From CAWATZ01 sp963784995 (GTDB lineage: Bacteria; Planctomycetota; Planctomycetia; Gemmatales; Gemmataceae), in the NCBI GenBank assembly GCA_963784995.1, contig CAWATZ010000003.1:2864692-2928691 (forward strand): a stretch of DNA of 64,000 nt, given 5' to 3'. The translations under genes and the position numbers were made by a program. Below, one piece after another: positions 8,872-17,393 of this stretch. The notes beneath the pieces were generated by a model, which was not told the DNA's origin, did not search any database, and saw nothing but the letters and a program-made list of their open reading frames with translations. Every line of letters begins with the position of its first letter. The stretch's first letter is position 1.

Positions 8872-9933
8872 ATGTCTTCCACCGTTGGTACTCCCGCATC
8901 CCTGATGCGTCCCGAACAGCTCCGTCCCGCGGTCGAACTGGCCCACCGCTTGCTCGAACAGCTCGACCGCATGCTGCTGGGCCGGCCGGAGCTGCATCGC
9001 CTGGTCCTGGCCGCGGTCCTCAGCCGGGGGCACCTGCTCCTGGAGGGCGTGCCCGGCGTGGGCAAGACCGCGCTGGTCAAGGCCCTGGGCCAGCTGCTCA
9101 ACCTCGACTTCAAGCGCGTGCAGTTCACCCCGGACCTGATGCCCGGCGACATCCTGGGCACGCACATCCTCCAGGATCAGGCCGGCGGCGGCAGGGAGAT
9201 GGTCTTCCGGCCCGGCCCGATCTTCACGCACATCCTGCTGGCCGACGAGATCAACCGGGCCTCGCCCAAGACCCAGTCTGCTCTGCTCGAAGCCATGCAG
9301 GAACGCAACGTCACCCTGCTGGGAACGACGCGCTCGCTGCCCGATCCGTTCTTCGTGCTTGCTTCCCAGAACCCCATCGAGCTGGAAGGAACCTATCCCT
9401 TGCCCGAGGCCCAGCTTGACCGCTTCCTGTTCAAGTTGGTGGTCAACACCGTCGATGCCGACGTGCTGGATCGCATCATCTCCACCCGCCGCCACGGCAA
9501 CCCGCCCTCGCCGGAGTGGGTCATGCAGGGCGACGAGCTGCAAACGCTGTTCGACGCCATGGAGCGCATCTTCCTGCCCCGGCCGGTGTCGCGTTACATG
9601 GCCCGGCTGGTGGCCGCCACGCATGCCGCAGCCAAGGAAGCGGTGCCCGCGGTGAAGAGCTACGTCAGCCACGGTGCCTCGCCGCGTGCGGCCATCGCCC
9701 TGGCCGAGGCGGGCCGGGCTTACGCCCTGCTCGCCGGCCGGCCCACGGTCGGCTTCGAGGACGTCCAGGCGGTGGCCGGGCCCGTGCTGAACCATCGGCT
9801 GATCCTCAATTACAAGGCTCGCCTCGACCAGGTCGATACCTTCGCGGTGGTCAACGATCTGCTCAAGGGGCTTGACGAAACCGGGCTGAACCTGCCCATC
9901 GACGTGACCATTGCGGAGGAGTCCCATGCTTGA
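8872..9933 (+). CDS. MoxR-family AAA+ ATPase
   Basis: A 353-residue ATPase. ATG 8872 is preferred over an in-frame start at 8809, which lies at the edge of the hairpin. Walker A is GVPGVGKT (about residue 62), Walker B is LLADEINRASPKTQSALLEAM, and sensor regions follow (LASQNPIELEGTYPLPEAQ, LDRFLF). This is the AAA_3/MoxR pattern. MoxR ATPases act as chaperones that assemble or activate partner proteins with vWA domains. Such partners (DUF58, BatA-like, double vWA) are encoded downstream in the same operon. The stop overlaps the start of the next gene by 8 bases, so they are translationally coupled. Confidence 0.97.
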   Translation: MSSTVGTPASLMRPEQLRPAVELAHRLLEQLDRMLLGRPELHRLVLAAVLSRGHLLLEGVPGVGKTALVKALGQLLNLDFKRVQFTPDLMPGDILGTHILQDQAGGGREMVFRPGPIFTHILLADEINRASPKTQSALLEAMQERNVTLLGTTRSLPDPFFVLASQNPIELEGTYPLPEAQLDRFLFKLVVNTVDADVLDRIISTRRHGNPPSPEWVMQGDELQTLFDAMERIFLPRPVSRYMARLVAATHAAAKEAVPAVKSYVSHGASPRAAIALAEAGRAYALLAGRPTVGFEDVQAVAGPVLNHRLILNYKARLDQVDTFAVVNDLLKGLDETGLNLPIDVTIAEESHA

Positions 9934-11890
9934 GTCCCGGCCCCGGCGGATGCGGTTTCTGCAACTTCGCGGCAGCGTCCTTGCCTTGCTGATCCTGTGC
10001 GTGGCCCTGCCGGCCTCGGCACAGGCGGTTCCTCTCTTCGGCGACATTGAAATCCACATCAAGTCCGTGCCCAAGGGGCAGTCCACTCATGGTTACCTGG
10101 AGTACGTCGTCACGGTCAGAAACCGCTCGGCCGAGCAGGCGCACAAGGTGACCCTGGTCATTCCCCAGGACGGGGCGGAACCGTACCGGATGGACTACGT
10201 CCGGTCGATTAGCCGGACCGTACTCGTCGAGCCGAAAACCACGCTCCAGGTGTCGCTGCTGCATCCCGACTATCCCGCCGTGGCCGGCAGCGGGCTCAAG
10301 GTGATCGTCGATGGCCGGGAACAGCAAGGCGGCGTGCCGCTGACGGTGGCGAGCAGCATGACTTCCCGCCGACACTCGTCCTACGGATACAAGACCTCGT
10401 CAAGTGGGACGGAAACGCTCGTCCTGGTCAGCCCCCGCGTCGGTGAAAAGTTCAAGCTCGTGGATTTGGGGATCTTTCCGGGAGGCGGAGGTGCGCCAAT
10501 GTTTCCGCCTCCGGGCCCGATGGGAGGCGCGCCAGGCCCCGCAGGCGGGCCGGGCATGCCGCCTGGCGTCATGCCCGGAGGACCGGGAGGGCCGGGAGGG
10601 CCGGGAGGTGCGTGGGGAGGCCTGGTGCGCGGAAACGAAGTCCGGGCCGAGGAGCCAGTCGGCAACTGGAGCCCGCGCTGGTTGAGTTACTCCCGTTACG
10701 ATGGCATTGCTCTGACACGCGATGAGTTTGAGGATCTGGGACGTGGCTCGGCGGAGAGCCAGGCCGTCCGCACGGCGCTCTTGCAGTATGTCGAGGCGGG
10801 CGGCTCCTTGCTGGTGCTGGACAAGGGCTCGCTCACCTTGCCGGAAAGCTGGAAACGCAACCAGGTGGAGCGCAACAACGTCCGGATCTCCCACGGCGGT
10901 TTCGGTGTTTGCCTGCAGATCGACAATCGTGACACCAGCACCTGGCCAACTCGCACCTGGAACGAGGTCGCGAATTCCTGGTCCCAGACGGCGGCTCCTT
11001 ACCGGAACGAGCGCTCCCCCTGGGAAACGAATCAGAGTCTGCCGATCATCGAAGACATCACCCTGCCGGTGCGCGGCATGTTCGTGCTGCTGCTGCTGTT
11101 CACCCTGGTCATTGGGCCCTTTAACCTGTGGTTGCTGTCGCGCTGGAAACGGCGGATCTGGCTGCTGTGGACAGTGCCGGCCGTGGCGCTGTTTGCCTGT
11201 ACCCTGGTGTTTGGCCTCATGATCCTGTCCGAGGGCTGGCAAGGGCGAACGCGAATGGCCGCGTTCACTCTGCTGGACGAGAACGAGCAGCGTGCGACCA
11301 CGCTGGCCCGCAACGCCAACTACTCGCCCTTGACGCCCGGCGACGGCCTGCATTTCAGCCAGGACACTGAGGTGACAGTCCAGAGCATGAACGGCTCCGG
11401 AAACACGACTGCCGTTTGCGACCTGGACTGGACCAGGGACCAGCACCTGAGCCGGGGCTGGATGTCGGCCCGCGTCCCGGCATATTTCCTGCTGCGGCGC
11501 AGCGAGGCCAGGCGTCTGGAACGGCTGCCGGTCAGCCGGGAGGCGGACGGGTCGCTGCAGGTCACCAACCAGCTCGGCGCCAGGATTCGCAGCCTGTCGC
11601 TGGTCGATGCCAAGGGCGCTGTCTACACTGCGGGGTCGATTGACGCGGGACAGAAGGCCACGCTCACACTCACCGGGAAGCCCGGCAACGCCAAGAAGAA
11701 CGTGGAAGCGTACCGGCGGTGGTACGCGACCAGCGTAAGCGGCAAGATGGAAGACGACCCAAGAAGGATGCTGCTGGTTCCAGGCACTTACGTGGCGGTG
11801 CTCGAGTCGTCGCCGTTCATCGAGCCGGGCCTGGCCGGGGCCGTGGTTCGTCCGACCGAGTCGTACGTGCTGGGAATCATGGCGGAGTAG
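9926..11890 (+). CDS. Large exported/membrane protein of the MoxR-vWA operon
   Basis: A 654-residue protein from ATG 9926, with GCGGAGGAG just upstream as a strong ribosome binding site. A signal peptide (LALLILCVALPASAQA) is followed by an Ig-like exported part, a Gly/Pro-rich linker (about residues 190-235), a Rossmann-like segment resembling a glutamine-amidotransferase-like fold (YVEAGGSLLVLDKGSL), two adjacent membrane segments around residues 380-430 (MFVLLLLFTLVIGPFNLW, then LLWTVPAVALFACTLVFGLMIL), and a C-terminal beta-rich part. It is comparable to the large membrane proteins found in MoxR/BatA clusters. The function is not established; it probably anchors the complex. Confidence 0.8.
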   Translation: MLESRPRRMRFLQLRGSVLALLILCVALPASAQAVPLFGDIEIHIKSVPKGQSTHGYLEYVVTVRNRSAEQAHKVTLVIPQDGAEPYRMDYVRSISRTVLVEPKTTLQVSLLHPDYPAVAGSGLKVIVDGREQQGGVPLTVASSMTSRRHSSYGYKTSSSGTETLVLVSPRVGEKFKLVDLGIFPGGGGAPMFPPPGPMGGAPGPAGGPGMPPGVMPGGPGGPGGPGGAWGGLVRGNEVRAEEPVGNWSPRWLSYSRYDGIALTRDEFEDLGRGSAESQAVRTALLQYVEAGGSLLVLDKGSLTLPESWKRNQVERNNVRISHGGFGVCLQIDNRDTSTWPTRTWNEVANSWSQTAAPYRNERSPWETNQSLPIIEDITLPVRGMFVLLLLFTLVIGPFNLWLLSRWKRRIWLLWTVPAVALFACTLVFGLMILSEGWQGRTRMAAFTLLDENEQRATTLARNANYSPLTPGDGLHFSQDTEVTVQSMNGSGNTTAVCDLDWTRDQHLSRGWMSARVPAYFLLRRSEARRLERLPVSREADGSLQVTNQLGARIRSLSLVDAKGAVYTAGSIDAGQKATLTLTGKPGNAKKNVEAYRRWYATSVSGKMEDDPRRMLLVPGTYVAVLESSPFIEPGLAGAVVRPTESYVLGIMAE

Positions 11891-11895
11891 TTCTT

Positions 11896-11997
11896 GTTAG
11901 TCGCGATGCGGAGCGGCGCAGCCGCGTAGCGGAGCGCGGGGACGCGGGGACGAACGCGCTCCGCTGCGCGGCTGCGCCGCTCCGCGTCGCGGCTAAC
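11896..11997 (+). repeat. Inverted repeat, 43-bp arms with three wobble-compatible mismatches
   Basis: The arms 11896-11938 and 11955-11997 pair over 43 bases. The only three differences are T opposite G, which still pair as G-U in RNA, so a transcript would form a very stable hairpin. It fills the 119-base gap between the large membrane protein and the ABC ATPase genes, ending 12 bases before the ATPase start. Confidence 0.93.
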
Positions 11998-12009
11998 GGG
12001 GGATCTCGA

Positions 12010-12939
12010 ATGCGCATCGAAATCGTCGAGTTACACAAGCACTTCGGCACCACCCGAGCGGTGAACGGCATCTCGTTCTCGTTCGAGTCCGGGCAGATCT
12101 TCGGCTTTGTCGGACCCAACGGCGCCGGCAAAAGCACCACCATGCGCATCCTGGCCACTCTGGACGAGCCGACCGATGGCGATGCCCTGGTGGACGGCGT
12201 CTCGCTGGTCGAGGAGCCCGAGAAGGCGCACAAGCTGGTCGGCTACGTTCCCGACGCGCTGCCGGAGCATCGCGACATCTCGGTCCACGAGTATCTCGAC
12301 TTCTTTGCCCGCTCCTACGGATTGCGCGGCGACACCCGGCGGCGAACGCTGGATGAGATCGAGGAGTTCACCAACCTCAACGGCATCCGCGAGAAGCACG
12401 TCAACGCCCTGTCCAAGGGCATGAAGAACCGCGTCAGCGTGGCCCGCGCCCTGATCCACAATCCGCCGGTGCTGATCATGGACGAGCCGGCCTCGGGGCT
12501 TGACCCGCGGGCCCGCATCGAGCTGCGCGAGCTGCTCAAGGTGCTTGCCGCCCAGGGCAAGGCCATCCTGATCAGCTCGCACATCCTGACCGAACTGGCC
12601 GAGATCTGCAACGGCGCCGTCTTCATCGAGCGCGGCAAGATCCTCCAGGCCGGCACCCTCGAGCAACTCACGGAGCAGCACGCCGACCAGCGCACGGTCC
12701 TGATCCGGGTGCTGGGGCCGATCGAGAAGCTGCACAAGCATCTGCTGCTTCAGCCCAGCGTGGAGGCCGTGCGCGTCATTGACCAGGCCGTCGAGGTGGA
12801 CGTGGACGGCACCGACGAGGAGTGCTGCGATCTGCTGGGGCGACTGATTCACGACGGCTACCGCATCCTGGAGTTCCGGCCGCGCCGGGCGGACCTCGAA
12901 CAAATCTTCATGACTGTTACCAAGGGCGACGTCGCATGA
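12010..12939 (+). CDS. ABC transporter ATP-binding protein
   Basis: A 309-residue ATPase from ATG 12010. Walker A is GPNGAGKSTT (about residue 38), the signature segment is LSKGMKNRVSVARAL (the canonical LSGGQ is replaced by LSKGM, common in this subfamily), Walker B is VLIMDEPASGLDPRAR, and the H-loop is ISSHIL. This is the CcmA/NatA-like class of exporters with a separate permease. The permease gene follows with a 4-base ATGA overlap. Being embedded in a MoxR-vWA operon, the transporter probably belongs to the same envelope system rather than to nutrient uptake. Confidence 0.95.
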   Translation: MRIEIVELHKHFGTTRAVNGISFSFESGQIFGFVGPNGAGKSTTMRILATLDEPTDGDALVDGVSLVEEPEKAHKLVGYVPDALPEHRDISVHEYLDFFARSYGLRGDTRRRTLDEIEEFTNLNGIREKHVNALSKGMKNRVSVARALIHNPPVLIMDEPASGLDPRARIELRELLKVLAAQGKAILISSHILTELAEICNGAVFIERGKILQAGTLEQLTEQHADQRTVLIRVLGPIEKLHKHLLLQPSVEAVRVIDQAVEVDVDGTDEECCDLLGRLIHDGYRILEFRPRRADLEQIFMTVTKGDVA

Positions 12940-14544
12940 CCCTCACCGGAATCATCGATCGACTCGACGACTGGATCAATCCCATTGTCGTCAAGGAACT
13001 GCGCCAGGCCGTCAAGAGCCGGCTGGTCACGGTGGTGCTGCTGCTGTTCCTGGGCGTGCAGCTGCTGATCGTGACGGTGTTCCTGATCTTCGAGCAACTG
13101 GCGCCGGCGACCTGGTCAACAGCCGGGCCGGCGGCGAACTGTTCCAGATCCTTCAGGCCATCATGCTGTGTACCTGCATGGTGCTGATCCCGGCATGGGC
13201 CGCGGTTCGGCTCAGCAACGAGCGCTCGGACACCAACGTCGATCTGCTGTTCGTCTCGACGCTGCGGCCCACGTCGATCATCGGCGGCAAGTTTTTCTCG
13301 GCCCTGGTTCTGGCGATGCTGGTCTTCAGCTGCTGTGCCCCGTTCCTGACCTTTGCTTATCTGCTGCGCGGCATCGACATCCCCTCCATCATGCTGGTGA
13401 TGGGTATGGACATCCTGGCCATGCTGCTCAGCACGCAGGTCGGCCTGTTCCTGGCAGCGATCCCGACCTCGCGGGCGTTCAAGCTGTTCATCTTCCTGGG
13501 GGCAGCCATCCTGCTGATCTGGTGTTACGGCGGGATGGTGGCGGGGACGTACGAAGTCCTTCACAGGGGGGTCTCCGACATCCGGCGTTCCGAGTTCTGG
13601 CTTATGGTGGGCGTGACCACGCTGACGACCCTCTTTGCCACGGGGTTGCTGTTCTTCTGGTCGGTCGCCCTGATCAGTCCGCCGTCGGCCAACCGGGCGC
13701 TGATGAGCCGGCTCTTCCTGGTGGCCTCGTGGATTGTCCTGGGTGCGGTGTGCCTGGGGATGAGTGCCTATTTCCCGGACGCGGACAACATCCCGTTGTA
13801 CTTCTGGATGGTCGGCAGTGTCGCTCTCTTCGGCGTCCAGTTCCTGATCAGCATCAACGAACGGGACTCGTGGGGCTCGCGCGTGGCCCGCACCATACCG
13901 CGCAACAGGCTGCTGCGTTTCTTTGCCTTTCTCTTTTACAGCGGAGCAGCGGGCGGCGTGTCGCTGGCGGTGCTTTGCGTCGTCCTGACCTTGTGCGCCG
14001 GTTTGTACTGGCAGATGCTCTTCCCGGCCCGCCACTTCGGAGAAGGGAGCGAAATCATTCTGTCGGTCTCGGCAGCGCTGGGGCTGTACGTGTTTTGCTA
14101 CAGCATGACGGCGGTCTTGCTCCGTGTCTACGTGCTTCGAGACCGGCTGCGGGTGTTGTACAACTGGGTACTCGCCTTTCTGCTGCTCGCGGTCGGCAGC
14201 ACGCTTCCCTGGATCACGGTCCTGTTCTTCGACTTCGATCGGTTTGGCCGATCGGCGGAAATCCAGTGGTGGATGCTCCCCAATCCGTTTGACGCTCTCT
14301 ACAAGATCGGTCCGGGGCATGATTATTATGCGCCGGAGGTTTCACCCTGGCCTGTTTCGTGTTCCTGGGTGTCTGGTCCCTGTCGCTGACGGTCCTGTCG
14401 GTGAGCTGGTTCGGCCAGCAGATCGCCCGGTTCCATCCGCCCGCGCCGCGGGTCCGGATCCAGGCCCCGGTGCCGGCGGAGCGCCCGGCCGGTCCGCCGC
14501 CTCCTCCCGAGAGTGTGACCGCGACGCCCGTGGAAGCGGGGTGA
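12936..14544 (+). pseudogene. ABC transporter permease, frame broken twice
   Basis: Translation starts at ATG 12936 (overlapping the ATPase stop) and gives MTLTGIIDRLDDWINPIVVKELRQ, the usual start of this permease family. The frame is lost near 13101-13104, where the natural continuation (GDLVNSRAGGELFQILQ) is one frame over. It is lost again near 14330-14333, after which FTLACFVFLGVWSLSLTVL runs to the stop at 14544. Repairing two one-base deletions gives one protein of ~536 residues with many membrane segments (ABC-2 type). Both breaks sit at GCGC. Either the strain has lost the permease or the two bases are sequencing errors; intact neighbours favour the latter. Confidence 0.85.
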
Positions 14545-14547
14545 GCG

Positions 14548-15420
14548 ATGACGTGGGACGAGATGCGTCAGGCCCTGAGCGTGGGAGAGCGAGCGGCGGT
14601 CCGCTACGCCCTGGAGACGCCGCGCCAGGCCCCGGTGGGCGTGTCGGGCACCACCCTGAGCCAGCGGGCCGGCTCCTCGCTGGAGTTCCGGGAGCATCGC
14701 GACTACCAGCCCGGCGACGACCTGCGGCACATCGACTGGAACGCCTTCGCCCGCTCCGATCAGCTGACGATCAAACTCTACCGCGAGGAGGTGACGCCGC
14801 ACCTCGACGTGCTGCTTGATGTGTCGCGCTCGATGACCCTGGAAGGAAGCGCCAAGGGATCGGCGACGCTGGCCCTGGCCGCGTTCTTCACCGCTGCCGC
14901 GAGCAACGCCGGCTTCTCGCACGCCGCCTGGCAAATGGGTCAGGACGTTCGGCCCATCGGCAACGGCAAAGACCTGCCTCTGTCCTGGGAGGGAATCGCC
15001 TTTGAGCACCGCGGCGCCCCGGCCGGAGTGGGCAAGGCTGGAGTCTCCTGGAAACCGCGTGGCGTGCGCGTCCTTCTGAGCGACCTGCTCTGGGAGGGCG
15101 ATCCACTGCTGACCCTCCGTCCCCTGGCCGAGCGTGCCAGCGTGACCCTTGTGTTGCAGGTGCTGGCGCGGATCGATGCACAGCCCCCCGAGGGGCAGTC
15201 GCTCCGGCTGGTCGATTCGGAGACGGAGCAGATCCACGAAATCCACATCGACGCTCTGGCAGCGCGACGCTATCGGGAGAGACTGGCTCGGCACCAGGAC
15301 AACTGGAACACGGCCTGTCGCCAGGTGGGGGCGATCTTCGCTACCGTCATTGCTGAGGATGTCCTGCGCGATTGGAATTTGGACGAGTTGGTAGCAGCCG
15401 GGCTCCTGAAAATCCTCTGA
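14548..15420 (+). CDS. DUF58 domain protein (vWA-like)
   Basis: A 290-residue protein from ATG 14548, three bases after the permease stop. It has the DUF58 signature: GSSLEFREHRDYQPGDDLRHIDWNAFAR is followed by KLYREE, then a MIDAS-type metal site DVSRSM near residue 92. There is no membrane segment, so it is probably cytoplasmic. DUF58 proteins are encoded next to MoxR ATPases almost everywhere and are presumed to be their partner or substrate. The tail (EDVLRDWNLDELVAAGLLKIL) is well formed, so the gene is intact. Confidence 0.95.
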   Translation: MTWDEMRQALSVGERAAVRYALETPRQAPVGVSGTTLSQRAGSSLEFREHRDYQPGDDLRHIDWNAFARSDQLTIKLYREEVTPHLDVLLDVSRSMTLEGSAKGSATLALAAFFTAAASNAGFSHAAWQMGQDVRPIGNGKDLPLSWEGIAFEHRGAPAGVGKAGVSWKPRGVRVLLSDLLWEGDPLLTLRPLAERASVTLVLQVLARIDAQPPEGQSLRLVDSETEQIHEIHIDALAARRYRERLARHQDNWNTACRQVGAIFATVIAEDVLRDWNLDELVAAGLLKIL

Positions 15421-15440
15421 GTCCGACTGGTGCCGTTTAT

Positions 15441-15570
15441 GGAGTGCGGCAGTAGCTTTGCTCTGCCGCTTTTGTTTCTATTTTTTGGTTTCTTGGGCAG
15501 GCGGAACAAGGGAAAAGCCAAAAACAAAAGGCCAAACAAAAGCGGCAGAGCAAAGCTACTGCCGCACTCC
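15441..15570 (+). repeat. Inverted repeat, perfect 37-bp arms, 56-base loop
   Basis: The arms 15441-15477 and 15534-15570 are exact reverse complements. The loop is T-rich then A-rich and adds weak internal pairing. The element fills the gap between the DUF58 and BatA-like genes and ends 15 bases before ATG 15585. The base composition of the ends (TTTGTTT...AAACAAA) differs from the GC-rich neighbourhood. Confidence 0.95.
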
Positions 15571-15584
15571 AAAAAGGTGTGTGC

Positions 15585-17393
15585 ATGCTGACGTATCCGC
15601 TGGCACTGATTGGTCTGGTCGGCGTGCCGCTGCTGGTCGCCATCTACCTGCTGCGCAATCGCTTTCGCCGCCTGCCGGTGTCCAGCCTGATGCTCTGGCT
15701 CGATGCCCGCGAAGCCCGCCAGGGAGGAACGCACGTACGGCGTTTGCAGACGCCGCTGCTGTTCCTGCTTGAGTTGCTGGCGATCTTGCTGCTGGTCCTT
15801 GCCGCGACCGATCCACGTCTCCGCCTCCAGCAAACGGCCCGGCCCCTGGTGGTGGTGCTCGATGACTCCTTCTCGATGCTGGCCGGCGGTGCGGATTCGC
15901 CGCGTCAGGAAAGCATTCGCGCCGTGACCGAGCTGATGCGCACCCAGCCGCCATCCACGATCCGCTTTGTGCTGGCGGGCGAAAAGCCGAACACCCTGAA
16001 AGAACCCGTCAGTACCAGGAGCGAAGTCGAGTCCATTCTGTCGGAATGGCAGTGTCACTCCCCCACGGCGCAGCTGGACCAGGCCATTGCCCTGGCGGCC
16101 GACCTGGCAGGCGATCTCGGTCTGCTGCTGGTGCTGACCGACCATGAGCCGGGGAAGAACGTGGTGCCCGAGAAAGGCCGGCTCCAGTGGTGGTCCTTCG
16201 GCCTGCCCCGCGGCAACTTCGCCTTTGTCAGCGCCGCCCGCACTCCTCGTGATGGGGGCGAGCGCTGCTTGCTGGAGGTTGCGAACCTCTCGGAGCAACG
16301 CGGCGAATCCACGCTCACCATCGAGGCGGGCGGCGAGGTCCTCCAGCGTTCCCGGGTCGCACTGGGAGCGGGACAGACCCGCCGGGTCATTTTCCAGCTC
16401 AAGCCGGATACGCCCACGTTGCATGCTTCCCTGGATGAGGATGCCCTGGCCATCGACAACGAAGTCATCCTCCTTCCGACCGTCAGCCGGCCGGTCCGCG
16501 TTGCCGTTCGCGTGACGTCCAGGGAGCTGCGCGGGCCGTTGACAAAGGCGATCCAGTCGGTGCGCAACGCCACCATCACGGAGATTCGCCCCGAGGTGAT
16601 CTTTGTCGAGGGTTCCGAGGAAGTCCCGGAGCGCGACAGCTGGGTGGTCCGCTTCCTGGTGGAGAAGGACGCCGAGGCCTACAGCGGTCCCTTCGTTCTG
16701 GACCGGACGCACCCGCTGACCGAGGGACTGTCGCTGCGCGGCGTGATCTGGGGGGCCGGCAAGAGCGAGGGGTTGGACGGCAATCCGGTGATCATGGCCG
16801 GCAATGTCTTTCTGCTCACGGACACCGAGACGCAGACGGAGGCCGGCTTCGCGCACGACGAGGTGCGCTGGCGGCTGCGGCCGGACCTGTCCACCGTGCA
16901 GGATTCGCCCGACTGGCCGATCCTGATCTGGAACATCCTTAACTGGCGCAGCGGGCTGACCCTCGGTCCCAATCGGATCAACCTCCGCCTGGGCGAAACG
17001 GTGACGGTGACGTTTCCGACCATTCTGCAATCCACCAGCCCACCCCGGGTTGCGCTGCGCTCCACCCGGGGCTTTACTCCTGTCCTGGGGAATAGAGCCC
17101 CGGGTGGAGCGCAGCGCAACCCGGGGGGCCGAACGGTGGTGATCCAACCGGAGGACGTGGGGAGTTACACCATCAAGGCGGCCGACTCGGAATTCGCGTT
17201 CGCCGTCAACGCCCTCAATCGCGACGAGTCGGACCTGACCAGTTGTTCTCCCGGTAAGTGGGGCGACTACCTGGACGACACGACCGTACGGCTGGAGTAT
17301 CGCAGCGTAACGTGGGCGGTGCTGCTGCTCCTCCTGGGGGTGCTGACGCTTCATCTGTTCCTGGCCGCTCGCCAGGGGAGGGCGGAATCGTGA
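15585..17393 (+). CDS. BatA/vWA-like membrane protein
   Basis: A 602-residue protein; ATG 15585 is chosen over GTG 15579. It begins with the BatA-type membrane module (YPLALIGLVGVPLLVAIYLLRNRFRRLPVSSLMLW), a second helix near residues 60-80 (LLELLAILLLVLAATDP) and the MIDAS motif DDSFSM in VVVLDDSFSMLA. A long beta-rich exported region follows, then a C-terminal helix (VTWAVLLLLLGVLTLHLFL). Residues ~487-514 are encoded by an 84-base inverted repeat that keeps the frame. The stop overlaps the next start (GTGA). In related systems BatA-like proteins carry the vWA domain to the periplasm as partners of MoxR. Confidence 0.92.
   Translation: MLTYPLALIGLVGVPLLVAIYLLRNRFRRLPVSSLMLWLDAREARQGGTHVRRLQTPLLFLLELLAILLLVLAATDPRLRLQQTARPLVVVLDDSFSMLAGGADSPRQESIRAVTELMRTQPPSTIRFVLAGEKPNTLKEPVSTRSEVESILSEWQCHSPTAQLDQAIALAADLAGDLGLLLVLTDHEPGKNVVPEKGRLQWWSFGLPRGNFAFVSAARTPRDGGERCLLEVANLSEQRGESTLTIEAGGEVLQRSRVALGAGQTRRVIFQLKPDTPTLHASLDEDALAIDNEVILLPTVSRPVRVAVRVTSRELRGPLTKAIQSVRNATITEIRPEVIFVEGSEEVPERDSWVVRFLVEKDAEAYSGPFVLDRTHPLTEGLSLRGVIWGAGKSEGLDGNPVIMAGNVFLLTDTETQTEAGFAHDEVRWRLRPDLSTVQDSPDWPILIWNILNWRSGLTLGPNRINLRLGETVTVTFPTILQSTSPPRVALRSTRGFTPVLGNRAPGGAQRNPGGRTVVIQPEDVGSYTIKAADSEFAFAVNALNRDESDLTSCSPGKWGDYLDDTTVRLEYRSVTWAVLLLLLGVLTLHLFLAARQGRAES
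17043..17126 (+). repeat. Inverted repeat inserted in frame inside the BatA-like gene
   Basis: The arms 17043-17073 and 17096-17126 (31 bases) are exact reverse complements around a 22-base loop. The total is 84 bases, i.e. 28 codons, so the reading frame is kept. It adds a Pro/Arg/Gly-rich insert (PRVALRSTRG ... RAPGGAQRNPG) between beta-rich segments. It has the same design as the intergenic hairpins of this window, which suggests that they are mobile. Confidence 0.93.

Noticed and set aside
12936..14544. Programmed ribosomal frameshifting in the permease
   Set aside because: No slippery heptamer was seen at the breaks, and two shifts in one gene are unlikely.
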